This document shows, in pieces, positions 8,282 to 15,182 of a stretch of DNA of 20,915 bases. The notes under the pieces are model-generated. The model worked only from the letters and a program-made list of their open reading frames with translations, made no database searches and was not told where the DNA came from. Source of the DNA: an uncultured Nitrospina sp. (GTDB lineage Bacteria > Nitrospinota > Nitrospinia > Nitrospinales > VA-1); NCBI GenBank assembly GCA_913044145.1, contig CAJWOD010000005.1:1-20915 (forward strand). Direction: 5' to 3'. The position numbers and the translations under genes were made by a program. Position 1 is the stretch's first letter. Every line of letters starts with the position of its first letter.

Positions 8282-8884
8282 TTGAGCGACCAAGATACTG
8301 AAACTAAAGAAACATCAGATTCTTCGGAGGCCCCGGAAGAAAAAGAGGTAGATCACCTTTCAGATTTGAGTGAGTTAGAGAAGATTAAAGCTGAGCTGCA
8401 AAAGGAAAAGGAGAAGGCAGCTCAGGAACTTGCAGAAGGTGAAGATGAAGAAGAAGATTTAAGAGAGGTTGATTACCTTCAAAAATTAATCACTCTTTCT
8501 GTTAAATTTGATCATCATATTGGTATGTATTTGATGCCCGCATTTATTGATTGTGGATTGAAGTATGATCATCGTTTGGCTGAAAGTTATACCGTTCAGT
8601 TGACCACTATCCAGTCTTTCTTGCGTCTGCTTGAAAAAGTAGATGGTGTGACGCGCGAAGAAGTGACCAAGCAATGTATTTTAAATTTGAGAAATATTCT
8701 TCAACTGGTTCATAAGAATATGGTTAGACCACTCTTCCGAGAAGTAGGTTTAATGAAAAAGAAACCTAAATCTGAAAGTCTGGATAATTTTAAAAAAAAT
8801 TGGAATGAACGAATAGAGGATCTTCAAAAAACCTGTGATTTTGAATATCAAATTCTTGACGTTAAAGGATTTCTTGTAAAGTAG
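8282..8884 (+). CDS. Acidic helical protein of unknown function
   Basis: About 200 residues. I do not recognise the family. Residues 1-65 are dominated by Glu, Lys and Asp, including a stretch around LEKIKAELQKEKEKAAQ that looks like a charged helix or coiled coil. The rest, from about YLQKLITLSVKFDHH, looks like a compact all-helical domain with no signal peptide or membrane segment. GTG 8279 and TTG 8282 are adjacent in frame; the GGAG at 8271-8274 is seven bases before TTG 8282 but only four before the GTG, and the TTG start gives a product beginning MSDQ, like MSEE and MSEN in neighbouring genes. It stands behind its own promoter and ends before a hairpin. Confidence 0.7.
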   Translation: MSDQDTETKETSDSSEAPEEKEVDHLSDLSELEKIKAELQKEKEKAAQELAEGEDEEEDLREVDYLQKLITLSVKFDHHIGMYLMPAFIDCGLKYDHRLAESYTVQLTTIQSFLRLLEKVDGVTREEVTKQCILNLRNILQLVHKNMVRPLFREVGLMKKKPKSESLDNFKKNWNERIEDLQKTCDFEYQILDVKGFLVK

Positions 8885-8977
8885 ACAATTAATTGATTCT
8901 GCAGGTGATGGATAAAGTTTCTGCGAGATGTTAATAAAATTTTTGGTTTAAATGTCTAGTTGTAGGCATATGTTTTT

Positions 8978-8999
8978 AAGAGCCCCTTACGGGGCTCTT
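8978..8999. terminator. Hairpin terminator candidate, possibly bidirectional
   Basis: AAGAGCCCC and GGGGCTCTT pair over nine bases around a TTAC loop. On the plus strand it is followed only by a short TCCTATT run; on the minus strand it is followed by an A then five Ts. It separates the acidic helical gene from the second NHL gene. Confidence 0.6.
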
Positions 9000-9055
9000 T
9001 CCTATTGGAGTCTTATTGAATGCAGGCAGCAGGATATAAAGAAAGGGTTTAAAAA

Positions 9056-10048
9056 TTGGCTGAAGAAAAAACCAGTGAAAATGAAGATTCGGAAGCCCTC
9101 GAGGTTGTAGTAACTGGAGAGACACTTCCTCAAGAACAACCAAAGGTTGATCATAGTAAACTTTATGTTTGGGTTGCCGATTCGGGAAATGATCGGATAC
9201 AGAAATTTGATGGTAATGGAAAGATTTTAAAACAGTTTGGTACTTCTGGAGGGACAAGACCCCCTTATGTCCCAGGAGAATTTAAAACTCCAAGTGGGAT
9301 TGCCGTTGACTTGGAAGGGTATATCTGGGTCGTAGATACCGGGTGCCATCGAATCCAGAAATTTGATCCAGACGCAGAGTTCTTTTTTGAGTTTGGCACA
9401 GAGGGCTGGGGACAAGAAAAGTTTTATATGCCGGAAGAAATCGTGGCGGAACCCACCGGAACGATTCTAGTAGCCGACACTTCCAACCATTGCGTGAAGC
9501 GTTACGACGATGATGGAGAGTTTATCCTTAGCTTCGGTTATGCTGGGAATTTCGATGGTTTCATGAAGTTTCCTGTTGGTCTAGCATTAGATCGAGAAGG
9601 AAATATTTATGTTGCTGACCGTGATAACCAGCGTATTCAAATTTTCAACGAAGACGGACAGTTCCTATCAAAATTTGGAGAATATGGTTTTGAGCCTGGG
9701 AGGCTAAATTTTCCTACAGGGATCACTGTTCGCCGAGATGGAACCATTATCGTTGCTGAAAAAAGTCAAAATCGCCTGCAGCTATTTGACCGGGAAGGTC
9801 ACTCTCTAGGGATAATTGGTGAGGGAGGTAAACGGGACGGTCAGTTTAATTGTCCATCTTCTGTGGTAGAAGATCCCTATGGATATGTATTTGTAGTCGA
9901 TACTATAAACCAGAGAATTCAGAAATTTGATCCTGATCTAAATTTCATGGCCAAATGGGGTATTGTCGGGAAAGACTCAGGGCAATTTTATAATCCTTCT
10001 GGAATTTGCCTGTCATGGGAACCTGACTGGGCGCCTCAAGAAGAGTGA
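9056..10048 (+). CDS. NHL-repeat beta-propeller protein
   Basis: A 330-residue protein with six NHL repeats, with cores such as VADSGNDRIQKFD (40-52), VVDTGCHRIQKFD (92-104), VADTSNHCVKRYD (139-151), VADRDNQRIQIFN (186-198), VAEKSQNRLQLFD (233-245) and VVDTINQRIQKFD (280-292). NPSGICLSW at 313-321 begins a last strand that may close the ring. The first 33 residues are acidic and probably disordered; there is no signal peptide. The TTG start is the first possible one because an in-frame TAA lies at 9050-9052, and AAAGGG is eight bases upstream. It belongs to a different NHL subtype from the protein at 234-1823, which has VLGQ strands. Its stop overlaps a possible GTG of the next gene. The ligand is unknown. 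Confidence 0.88.
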   Translation: MAEEKTSENEDSEALEVVVTGETLPQEQPKVDHSKLYVWVADSGNDRIQKFDGNGKILKQFGTSGGTRPPYVPGEFKTPSGIAVDLEGYIWVVDTGCHRIQKFDPDAEFFFEFGTEGWGQEKFYMPEEIVAEPTGTILVADTSNHCVKRYDDDGEFILSFGYAGNFDGFMKFPVGLALDREGNIYVADRDNQRIQIFNEDGQFLSKFGEYGFEPGRLNFPTGITVRRDGTIIVAEKSQNRLQLFDREGHSLGIIGEGGKRDGQFNCPSSVVEDPYGYVFVVDTINQRIQKFDPDLNFMAKWGIVGKDSGQFYNPSGICLSWEPDWAPQEE

Positions 10049-10068
10049 TCCTGATAAATAAACCTAAT

Positions 10069-10671
10069 ATGACAACCCATAAAAAAATGCTATATCACAA
10101 GAGATGGTTCATCTTATTTCTGTTGATTCTTTTTGCAGGTCTTGGCGATTTGCAGGCTGAAAATAGCAGCGATGAGATATTTGGTGGTCAGATTTTAACT
10201 ATGACTGAGGAAAAACCGCCATTGGCTCCCTCAAACGACCCAAGATTTAAGGACAATAATGATGGTACAGTGACTGATTTGCAAGAGGGGTTGATGTGGA
10301 AGAAAATAGATCTCTATCAGGAAAAAAAAATATGGTCTAGCTGGGAAGAATCTCAGAAACTCATAGAAAACTTTAATAAAGAAGCGTATGCAAGTTACTC
10401 GGACTGGAGATTGCCGACACGTAAGGAACTTAAAACCCTCTACGAAGAGGATAAAAAAATTCCTTGGAAATATTATTGGACTGAAAATGTAGTACATATT
10501 GATCCCATTTTTGGTTATTCGCATTGTTGTTTTTGGTCTAGTGAGCTTTATAAAGAAAAATATGCTTGGGGATTTAATTATATTGGAGGTAGAGATTACC
10601 CCAGTATGAAGGGAGGAGGTCAGTATCACCTTTCTTTGTCAACGATCCGTCCTGTAAGAACTGTGAAGTAA
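10069..10671 (+). CDS. Exported DUF1566 (Lcl C-terminal domain) protein
   Basis: About 200 residues from ATG 10069; an upstream in-frame GTG at 10045 overlaps the stop of the NHL gene and would add eight residues. Residues 5-30 form a signal peptide: basic KKMLYHKR, a hydrophobic run WFILFLLILFAG, and a likely cleavage after DLQA. The mature part has the DUF1566 skeleton: FKDNNDGTVTD (60-70), LMWKK (75-79), SDWRLPTRKE (111-120), HIDPIF (143-148), CFWSS (154-158) and STIRPVR (191-197). DUF1566 is related to the C-type lectin-like fold and is found in collagen-like adhesins and other surface proteins. It is the only family member in the window with a signal peptide. Neither possible start has a strong ribosome binding site, so the exact N-terminus is uncertain. 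Confidence 0.82.
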   Translation: MTTHKKMLYHKRWFILFLLILFAGLGDLQAENSSDEIFGGQILTMTEEKPPLAPSNDPRFKDNNDGTVTDLQEGLMWKKIDLYQEKKIWSSWEESQKLIENFNKEAYASYSDWRLPTRKELKTLYEEDKKIPWKYYWTENVVHIDPIFGYSHCCFWSSELYKEKYAWGFNYIGGRDYPSMKGGGQYHLSLSTIRPVRTVK

Positions 10672-10748
10672 ACAGAAAATGCGGGATAAATAAATCCGTG
10701 CATACATGTGTGCAAGTCTTTCAAATTATCTGAACTGAGAGCAAGGAT

Positions 10749-11573
10749 ATGAGCGAAGAAGAAAAAGAAGATACCTCCGAGATTGAAGCCCCAGAAGAAT
10801 CTTCTGAAGAATCCGCTGAAGATTCTGGGCCGACGACAGAATTAGAGGAGGGCGAATCTCCTGACCCACAAGAAGATGAGCTAGAGGATGAAGACGAGGA
10901 GGAGATTGAGTTTGACCTGGAAGCTCAGGTTGAAGAATTTCGTCGACTAATTGACGAAGACCCAGATAACTGTGTTAATTTTTACAACCTGGGCGAGGCA
11001 CTTGCAGAACTCGGTCAAACCGGGGAGGCCAAGGAAGCTTTTGAGCAAGCTTTGGTATTAGATGAAAACCAGGAGTTCAGTTCTATCATTCACCTTGGCA
11101 TCGGCAATCTTTATTACCATCAGTTGATGTCTGGTATTCAATCCACCGTTGTTAAAAGCTCCGTGGGAATGCTCTCCCAACACAAGCAACAGAATACGAT
11201 TAATTCTGTCAGTGGTAATGATTATTCGATTCCCATTAGTGAGTTTGAACAAGCCATTAAGTTTCTTCCCACGCTCAATGCAGATGAAGAAATAGTAGAT
11301 TACGTAAGAAAGAATGCTCCAAAACAAATTTCTACGATTTATTACAAATGGGCTTCAGACTTGTTTGATAAGGCCCGGCAACTCGAAAACTATGGCGATG
11401 AGGTTAAGGATATTAAGCAGGGACTTAAGTTCTTGAAGAAGACTATTGAGATAGATCCCAATCATGCCCAGGCTAATTTGATGGTTAAGTATGGCAAGAA
11501 AATGCTACTGGAAGGTTTCAGTATTTACGATGAGTATGGTTTTGAAGCAAAAGTAATCCCAGGATCTGGGTAA
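10749..11573 (+). CDS. Acidic TPR protein
   Basis: A 274-residue protein. The first 57 residues are nearly all Glu, Asp, Ser and Pro (MSEEEKEDTSE...), a disordered leader like that of the NHL protein at 234. A TPR unit follows, NFYNLGEALAELGQTGEA, with EEFRRLIDEDPDN before it, and a further unit near the C-terminus, FLKKTIEIDPNHAQANL. The middle (about 115-185) is less regular. No signal peptide. ATG 10749 has AAGGA immediately upstream at short spacing. The LRR gene follows 31 bp later, so the two are probably one transcript. A protein-binding role is expected from the TPR; the partner is unknown. Confidence 0.8.
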   Translation: MSEEEKEDTSEIEAPEESSEESAEDSGPTTELEEGESPDPQEDELEDEDEEEIEFDLEAQVEEFRRLIDEDPDNCVNFYNLGEALAELGQTGEAKEAFEQALVLDENQEFSSIIHLGIGNLYYHQLMSGIQSTVVKSSVGMLSQHKQQNTINSVSGNDYSIPISEFEQAIKFLPTLNADEEIVDYVRKNAPKQISTIYYKWASDLFDKARQLENYGDEVKDIKQGLKFLKKTIEIDPNHAQANLMVKYGKKMLLEGFSIYDEYGFEAKVIPGSG

Positions 11574-11604
11574 TGAATGGCCCGAACTTTCACCGGAGTA
11601 CATG

Positions 11605-12000
11605 ATGCCGAATATAGATGATTTAATACGTGACAAGTTGAGTAAGGATGGGCAGGTGCTAAACCTTAAGGCTTCGTTCCTGCGGGAAGTAGGAGCGAAA
11701 GAATTGGCTAAGAGAGAAGAATTAAAAGAGGTTCGGGCTTTAGATCTTTCGCAGAATGGTATTGGCGATGAAGGGGTAAGGGCGATTGCCGAATCGGACG
11801 TTTTACCTAATTTGCGAAACTTGAACCTTGCATCTAACAATATCAGTGATGAAGGTGCAAAATGCTTGGCTAACTCCAAAAAATTAAATAAACTCCGTAG
11901 CTTGCAGCTTGTCGTCAATGATATTTCTGAAGAGGGTGAGAAAATATTAAGAAACTCAACCGACTTGACCAGTTTGACGTCATTAAAATTCAGGGTTTAA
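11605..12000 (+). CDS. Short leucine-rich repeat protein
   Basis: A 131-residue protein. It contains three to four repeats of about 28 residues, seen in VRALDLSQNGIGDEGVRAI, LRNLNLASNNISDEGAK and LRSLQLVVNDISEEGEK, which is the ribonuclease-inhibitor-like LRR type. No signal peptide and no other domain. ATG 11602 and ATG 11605 are adjacent; GGAG at 11595-11598 gives six bases to 11605 and only three to 11602, so 11605 is preferred. It is short for this family and may be a single interaction module working with the TPR protein encoded just upstream; that link rests only on position. Confidence 0.8.
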   Translation: MPNIDDLIRDKLSKDGQVLNLKASFLREVGAKELAKREELKEVRALDLSQNGIGDEGVRAIAESDVLPNLRNLNLASNNISDEGAKCLANSKKLNKLRSLQLVVNDISEEGEKILRNSTDLTSLTSLKFRV

Positions 12001-12129
12001 AATGGTTTTCAGATGTGCAGTGACTTAATCAGCCGTAAAAAATGGTATTAGCGCAGAGGCTTTTTAGCGGCTTTAGGTAATTGAAAAAAAAGGGGTTTTG
12101 GGGCGAAAAAAAATAGTATTATTAAAGGC

Positions 12130-12158
12130 TTGACTTCCCTCAGGGGTTTTGCTAATTT
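12130..12158 (+). promoter_or_regulatory. Promoter candidate for the exported small protein
   Basis: TTGACT at 12130-12135 and TAATTT at 12153-12158 with a 17-base spacer. The expected transcription start falls on the first palindrome at 12163-12173. Confidence 0.5.
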
Positions 12159-12162
12159 CGGA

Positions 12163-12173
12163 TCACTCAGTGA
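12163..12173. repeat. Palindrome 1 (TCACT-C-AGTGA), possible operator
   Basis: Perfect 5-bp arms around one base, preceded by TTTCGGA. It is repeated in related form 50 bp downstream and lies directly after the candidate -10 box. Confidence 0.5.
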
Positions 12174-12212
12174 GGCCGGTAGTTTTGCTGTTTGGGCTCT
12201 GTCGTTTTCGGG

Positions 12213-12224
12213 TCACTTAAGTGA
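12213..12224. repeat. Palindrome 2 (TCACTTAAGTGA), possible operator
   Basis: A perfect 12-bp palindrome preceded by TTTCGGG, sharing the left arm and flank with palindrome 1. The 50-bp offset is close to a whole number of helical turns. Confidence 0.5.
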
Positions 12225-12330
12225 TAGAGTTTATAAAGTTTAGAAATTTGAATCACCATTTAGGTTGATGGATTAATAAAGCTTTTAGGTTGTTTCAGGT
12301 ACTTTAATCAAGCTTCGAAAGGGGGAGCAA

Positions 12331-12828
12331 ATGAGAAAGAGCATTTTAACTTTATTGGCTGTATTTTTTGTATTCTCTGTATCAGTAGCCAGCGCAAACG
12401 TTGCAACAGTTAAAGCAGGCGCCACAACCAACTGTGAAAGAGCCGGTTGGGTTATTGAGAATCAAAGTGAAACCAAAGACACGGTTGTTCATATTGACAT
12501 CGGAAAAATGGCTTATTCCTGGACCAAGAATTTCGATCGAACTATTGCGCCAGGGGATTTCTTGGCAAATGCCTTGGAAGAAAAAACCACATTCACCAAC
12601 AAAGGCCCTGCTGCTATTACCGTGAACTGTCAACGCTCACGAATGGAGAATGCTAACCGCCATGAGTGGAAAAAGGATGCAGGTTCCCATAAAACCTATC
12701 AGACCAACTACCATCTGGATCATGTAACTCCTGGTACTTACATTGAGCCAGGTATGGGACAACCATTAGGTACCGAGCGTGGTTTGTTCAGTCAGACTAA
12801 TGGACAAACACGTGAAGGTGAACGTTAA
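12331..12828 (+). CDS. Small exported protein of unknown function
   Basis: A 165-residue protein. Residues 1-22 form a signal peptide (MRKSI, hydrophobic LTLLAVFFVFSV, cleavage expected after ASA), so the mature protein of about 143 residues is periplasmic or secreted. It has two cysteines, Cys35 and Cys100, that could form one disulfide. Alternating hydrophobic stretches (GWVIENQ, TVVHIDIG, AAITVNC) suggest a beta-rich fold. The tail from about 133 is rich in Gly, Pro, Thr and Gln. I do not recognise the family. The strong AGGGGGAG site, isolated promoter region and very strong terminator mean it is a single-gene unit and could be highly expressed. It has no DUF1566 motif. Confidence 0.82.
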   Translation: MRKSILTLLAVFFVFSVSVASANVATVKAGATTNCERAGWVIENQSETKDTVVHIDIGKMAYSWTKNFDRTIAPGDFLANALEEKTTFTNKGPAAITVNCQRSRMENANRHEWKKDAGSHKTYQTNYHLDHVTPGTYIEPGMGQPLGTERGLFSQTNGQTREGER

Positions 12829-12848
12829 GATCTGATTTGAGTTTATTT

Positions 12849-12883
12849 AGCCGGGGGGCTTTTGGCCCCTCGGCTTTTTTTTT
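12849..12883 (+). terminator. Strong rho-independent terminator
   Basis: AGCCGGGGGGC pairs with GCCCCTCGGCT (one GU pair) around a short T-rich loop, giving an 11-bp GC-rich stem ending at 12875. Eight to nine Ts follow. It closes the exported small-protein gene. Confidence 0.92.
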
Positions 12884-12898
12884 GGAAATTTTTGGGCA

Positions 12899-12926
12899 TT
12901 GATGGCAGGGTCTAAAAAATTATAAA
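12899..12926 (+). promoter_or_regulatory. Promoter candidate at the head of the DUF1566 array
   Basis: TTGATG at 12899-12904 and TATAAA at 12921-12926 with a 16-base spacer, directly after the strong terminator and about 40 bp before the first array gene. Confidence 0.5.
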
Positions 12927-12967
12927 ATATATCGATTAAACGTAGAATAATTATTGACGAGGACAAA

Positions 12968-13462
12968 ATGAGCGAAAACAGGTTTGTTGATAATGGAGAT
13001 GGTACTGTAACGGATACCTTGACCCAGTTGATGTGGATGCAGAAGGATTCCTATCTCGATTTATTGCGTTTTGTCACTCATAAGGGTTCCCTGAAATACA
13101 TGGGTCAAAAAAACGAAGCAGCTTTCGCCGGATACACGGATTGGCGCTTACCTAACAAGCGTGAGGCACACTCTCTTTATGATCAGGATAAACAGGTTAA
13201 GGATAAATACGATATGATCATCCATATTGATCCGGTTTTTACTACTGGATGTGGCTACGACACGTGGACTAGTAATGTGAGAGGCAAGATAACCGCATAT
13301 TGTTACTCCTTTAATAGTGGAACCGGTGGCCATAAAGAATCCGAAGATACTTTGAATTCCAGTGTAAGGCTGGTTCGTGGCGAATTTGACAACTCTAAAG
13401 CCAAAATTACTTTCGTCCCGGAAATTAGAGATAAAATCACTCAGGGGGGAGGCTGGAGGTAG
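12968..13462 (+). CDS. DUF1566 protein, array member 1
   Basis: A 164-residue single-domain protein without signal peptide. The family skeleton is complete: FVDNGDGTVTD (6-16), LMWMQKDS (21-28), FAGYTDWRLP (53-62), a basic/acidic stretch after it, HIDPVF (86-91), WTSN (100-103) and SVRLVR (132-137). The tail after 138 is polar and unshared. The fold is expected to be C-type lectin-like; no enzyme residues are evident. ATG 12968 has GAGG about seven bases upstream. It is the first gene after the terminator and promoter at 12849-12926 and is followed by 343 bp without a gene, so it may be transcribed separately from members 2-7. Confidence 0.85.
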   Translation: MSENRFVDNGDGTVTDTLTQLMWMQKDSYLDLLRFVTHKGSLKYMGQKNEAAFAGYTDWRLPNKREAHSLYDQDKQVKDKYDMIIHIDPVFTTGCGYDTWTSNVRGKITAYCYSFNSGTGGHKESEDTLNSSVRLVRGEFDNSKAKITFVPEIRDKITQGGGWR

Positions 13463-13805
13463 TTTCCTATCGCTCAAGTAAAAAAAGAAGTCGGCTGGGA
13501 GAATATAGCATCAATCAAATAAATATTGGGCACAATTATTCATGAAAAATCAGGGATTTCTGGGTTTTTTAAGATTCTGATTTGAGTTGAAAATCAAAGT
13601 GTTGAATGGTATTTTGTGGTATCGATAATATAATTTTTATGTAGAGTCAAAGAGAGTAAACAACTCTATTGCCTTGTCACAATTTGTTGGGTCAGTGCTT
13701 ATTTTCAATCTCTCGTTTTTGGAGCTAGGGCATAATAAGCAAAGTCTCTTTGAATAGATTAGGTGAGCAGAGTTTTTTTTATTGTTGTCAAAATGAGGTA
13801 TGGGT
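13463..13805. promoter_or_regulatory. Intergenic region inside the DUF1566 array
   Basis: About 340 bp, AT-rich, with no supported gene. TTGAAT at 13602-13607 with TAATAT at 13626-13631 (18-base spacer) is a possible promoter for array members 2-7. AAATCAG and CTGATTT near 13547-13583 form a weak inverted repeat around a T-run. Nothing else was recognised. Confidence 0.4.
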
Positions 13806-14243
13806 TTGTCGGAACCAAACTGGAAAAAAAACACCAATGGAACCATTGAAGATCATGATACTGATTTGATGTGGGTTGTAAGAGATTCTAGGCAGGAACT
13901 TGGCAAATGGCTCAATTGGGATGAAGGTGTAGCTTATGTCAAGGCGTGCAATGATCAAAATTATCTGGGTTACAATGATTGGCGACTGCCGAGTAAAAGC
14001 GAGGTGCGCTCGATTTTTAAAAATAAGGACCCTTATCGGGAAATGTTCTTAAACTTGCCCAAAAAACCCACGCGGCGGGTTTCCAATTATCAAGCTGGTG
14101 GGGAGACCAGCGTATGGACTTCTGAAACCCGATACGACTCTTATGCGTGGAAATGTTATTTCCCCGATTTAAAGGAAGTCTGTGTCGATCAATCGGTTTC
14201 GACCACAGGGACTTCAGTTCGTATGGTCCGCGACTTGGATTAA
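13806..14243 (+). CDS. DUF1566 protein, array member 2
   Basis: 145 residues from TTG 13806. The frame also has ATG 13800, but the GAGG at 13795-13798 leaves only one base to that ATG and seven to the TTG, and the TTG start gives MSEPN, like MSENR and MSETT in its paralogues. The skeleton is present but more divergent: NTNGTIEDH (9-17), LMWVVRDS (21-28), YLGYNDWRLP (53-62), SVWTSE (102-107) and SVRMVRD (137-143). The HIDP block is replaced by a Pro/Arg-rich stretch, KKPTRRVSN. No signal peptide. It opens a tightly packed run of genes. Confidence 0.83.
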   Translation: MSEPNWKKNTNGTIEDHDTDLMWVVRDSRQELGKWLNWDEGVAYVKACNDQNYLGYNDWRLPSKSEVRSIFKNKDPYREMFLNLPKKPTRRVSNYQAGGETSVWTSETRYDSYAWKCYFPDLKEVCVDQSVSTTGTSVRMVRDLD

Positions 14244-14268
14244 ATATTTTTACAAGGCGAGGTAAAAA

Positions 14269-14874
14269 ATGGCTGACGAAAAGGAAGAGTTTGAAGAGAC
14301 TTCGGACCCTGAGTTTCTCGATGATGAGACCGAAACCGAATGGGTAGGTGAAGAAGAGTGGGGGGATGAAGAAGAAGAGAATGTTGCTCTGGTTGAAGAT
14401 GAAGTCCCTACCTTCGTTGATAATGGAGATGGAACCATCAGTGACACTCGGGCAAACCTGATGTGGAAAAAAGATGACTCCTTTAAAGAGTTTGGTTATG
14501 GAATCAATTGGTTTGAAGCCCAAGATTATTGTGAAATTTTAAATGAAAAAAAATTCGCTGGGTATGATGATTGGAGACTGCCCAGTGGAGAAGAAGCTAA
14601 AAGCGCTTTCTCCTTTACGCAATCTAATACAGATAAGGATGGAGCCGAAACCCATATATCTGAACTGTTTGAGCCGGGTGGTGGACATAACACCTGGACC
14701 TATGAAGAAAAGCCGGATTATGAGCAATATGCTCAGAAATTTAATTTTATTACAGGAAACGATATGTGGGAGCACAAAGATAACGAATATTCTCATTGCC
14801 GGGTTACTCGAGAAGTTGTTCAGGATGACTGGGAACCTGAATGGCGAAAAGAAACTAAAACGTTCGAACGATAA
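14269..14874 (+). CDS. DUF1566 protein with acidic leader, array member 3
   Basis: A 201-residue protein. Residues 1-46 are an acidic, Trp-containing leader (MADEKEEFEE..., WVGEEEWGDEEEE) that most other array members lack and that resembles the leaders of the NHL and TPR proteins upstream. The DUF1566 domain follows: FVDNGDGTISD (49-59), LMWKKDDS (64-71), FAGYDDWRLP (96-105), HISELFEPGGG (129-139) and NTWTYEE (141-147). The usual final SVR.VR is changed to HCRVTREV. No signal peptide. ATG 14269 has GAGG about seven bases upstream and lies 25 bp after member 2. Confidence 0.85.
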   Translation: MADEKEEFEETSDPEFLDDETETEWVGEEEWGDEEEENVALVEDEVPTFVDNGDGTISDTRANLMWKKDDSFKEFGYGINWFEAQDYCEILNEKKFAGYDDWRLPSGEEAKSAFSFTQSNTDKDGAETHISELFEPGGGHNTWTYEEKPDYEQYAQKFNFITGNDMWEHKDNEYSHCRVTREVVQDDWEPEWRKETKTFER

Positions 14875-14915
14875 TATTTCTTTGTCTGATTTTTTTAAGA
14901 CAGAATTGGAGTTTT

Positions 14916-15134
14916 GTGAGTCATTACATGATTTTTGGGAAAGACGATTGTCCGCATACGCAAAAGGCTATATCTGATTTTAAGGAAAAACATAGATCTT
15001 TTATTTACATTAATGTTGATAAAGACCCGCACGGTTTAAAAAAATTATTGGAATATTCAAATGACCAGTACATTGTTCCGGTTATCGTAAATGTTGATGA
15101 AGATAGCGTGGAGATAGGTTATACCGGAGAATAA
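14916..15134 (+). CDS. Small glutaredoxin-like protein with CPHT motif
   Basis: A 72-residue protein of thioredoxin-like fold. HYMIFGKDDCPHTQKA begins with strand 1 and the active site Cys12-Pro-His-Thr15, which has a single catalytic cysteine as in monothiol glutaredoxins; FIYINVDKD is strand 2, IVPVIVN carries the cis-proline at 55, and the chain ends with GYTGE. The shape and CPxT motif recall the Uxx-star glutaredoxin-like group, where the first position is often selenocysteine; here the codon is TGT, ordinary Cys. GTG 14916 has GGAG four bases upstream; ATG 14928 would cut the first strand. It sits between two DUF1566 genes in the same direction. A redox or metal-delivery role is possible. 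Confidence 0.78.
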   Translation: MSHYMIFGKDDCPHTQKAISDFKEKHRSFIYINVDKDPHGLKKLLEYSNDQYIVPVIVNVDEDSVEIGYTGE

Positions 15135-15182
15135 AGATAATTTGCACTAACAACCGGATACCCGGTTTAAGGAAGTTATATT

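Larger units (their letters stand above)
12001..12330. promoter_or_regulatory. Regulatory region before the exported small protein
   Basis: 330 bp without a convincing gene; only tiny frames such as 12002-12028 are present. It contains a promoter candidate and two related palindromes (listed separately), plus A-runs and GGGGTTTT motifs at about 12093 and 12143. The gene downstream starts at 12331 with AGGGGGAG just before it, so the leader may be about 165 bases. Confidence 0.6.

Noticed and set aside
10700..10713. Near-palindrome GCATACATGTGTGC before the acidic TPR gene
   Set aside because: One mismatched pair, no second copy and no clear promoter boxes nearby; kept only as a note.
14017..14523. 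A 168-residue minus-strand frame
   Set aside because: It lies opposite two DUF1566 genes with clear family motifs and has no ribosome binding site or recognisable domain.
14949..14951. Selenocysteine in the glutaredoxin-like protein
   Set aside because: The codon at the first active-site position is TGT, not TGA, so no recoding is needed.
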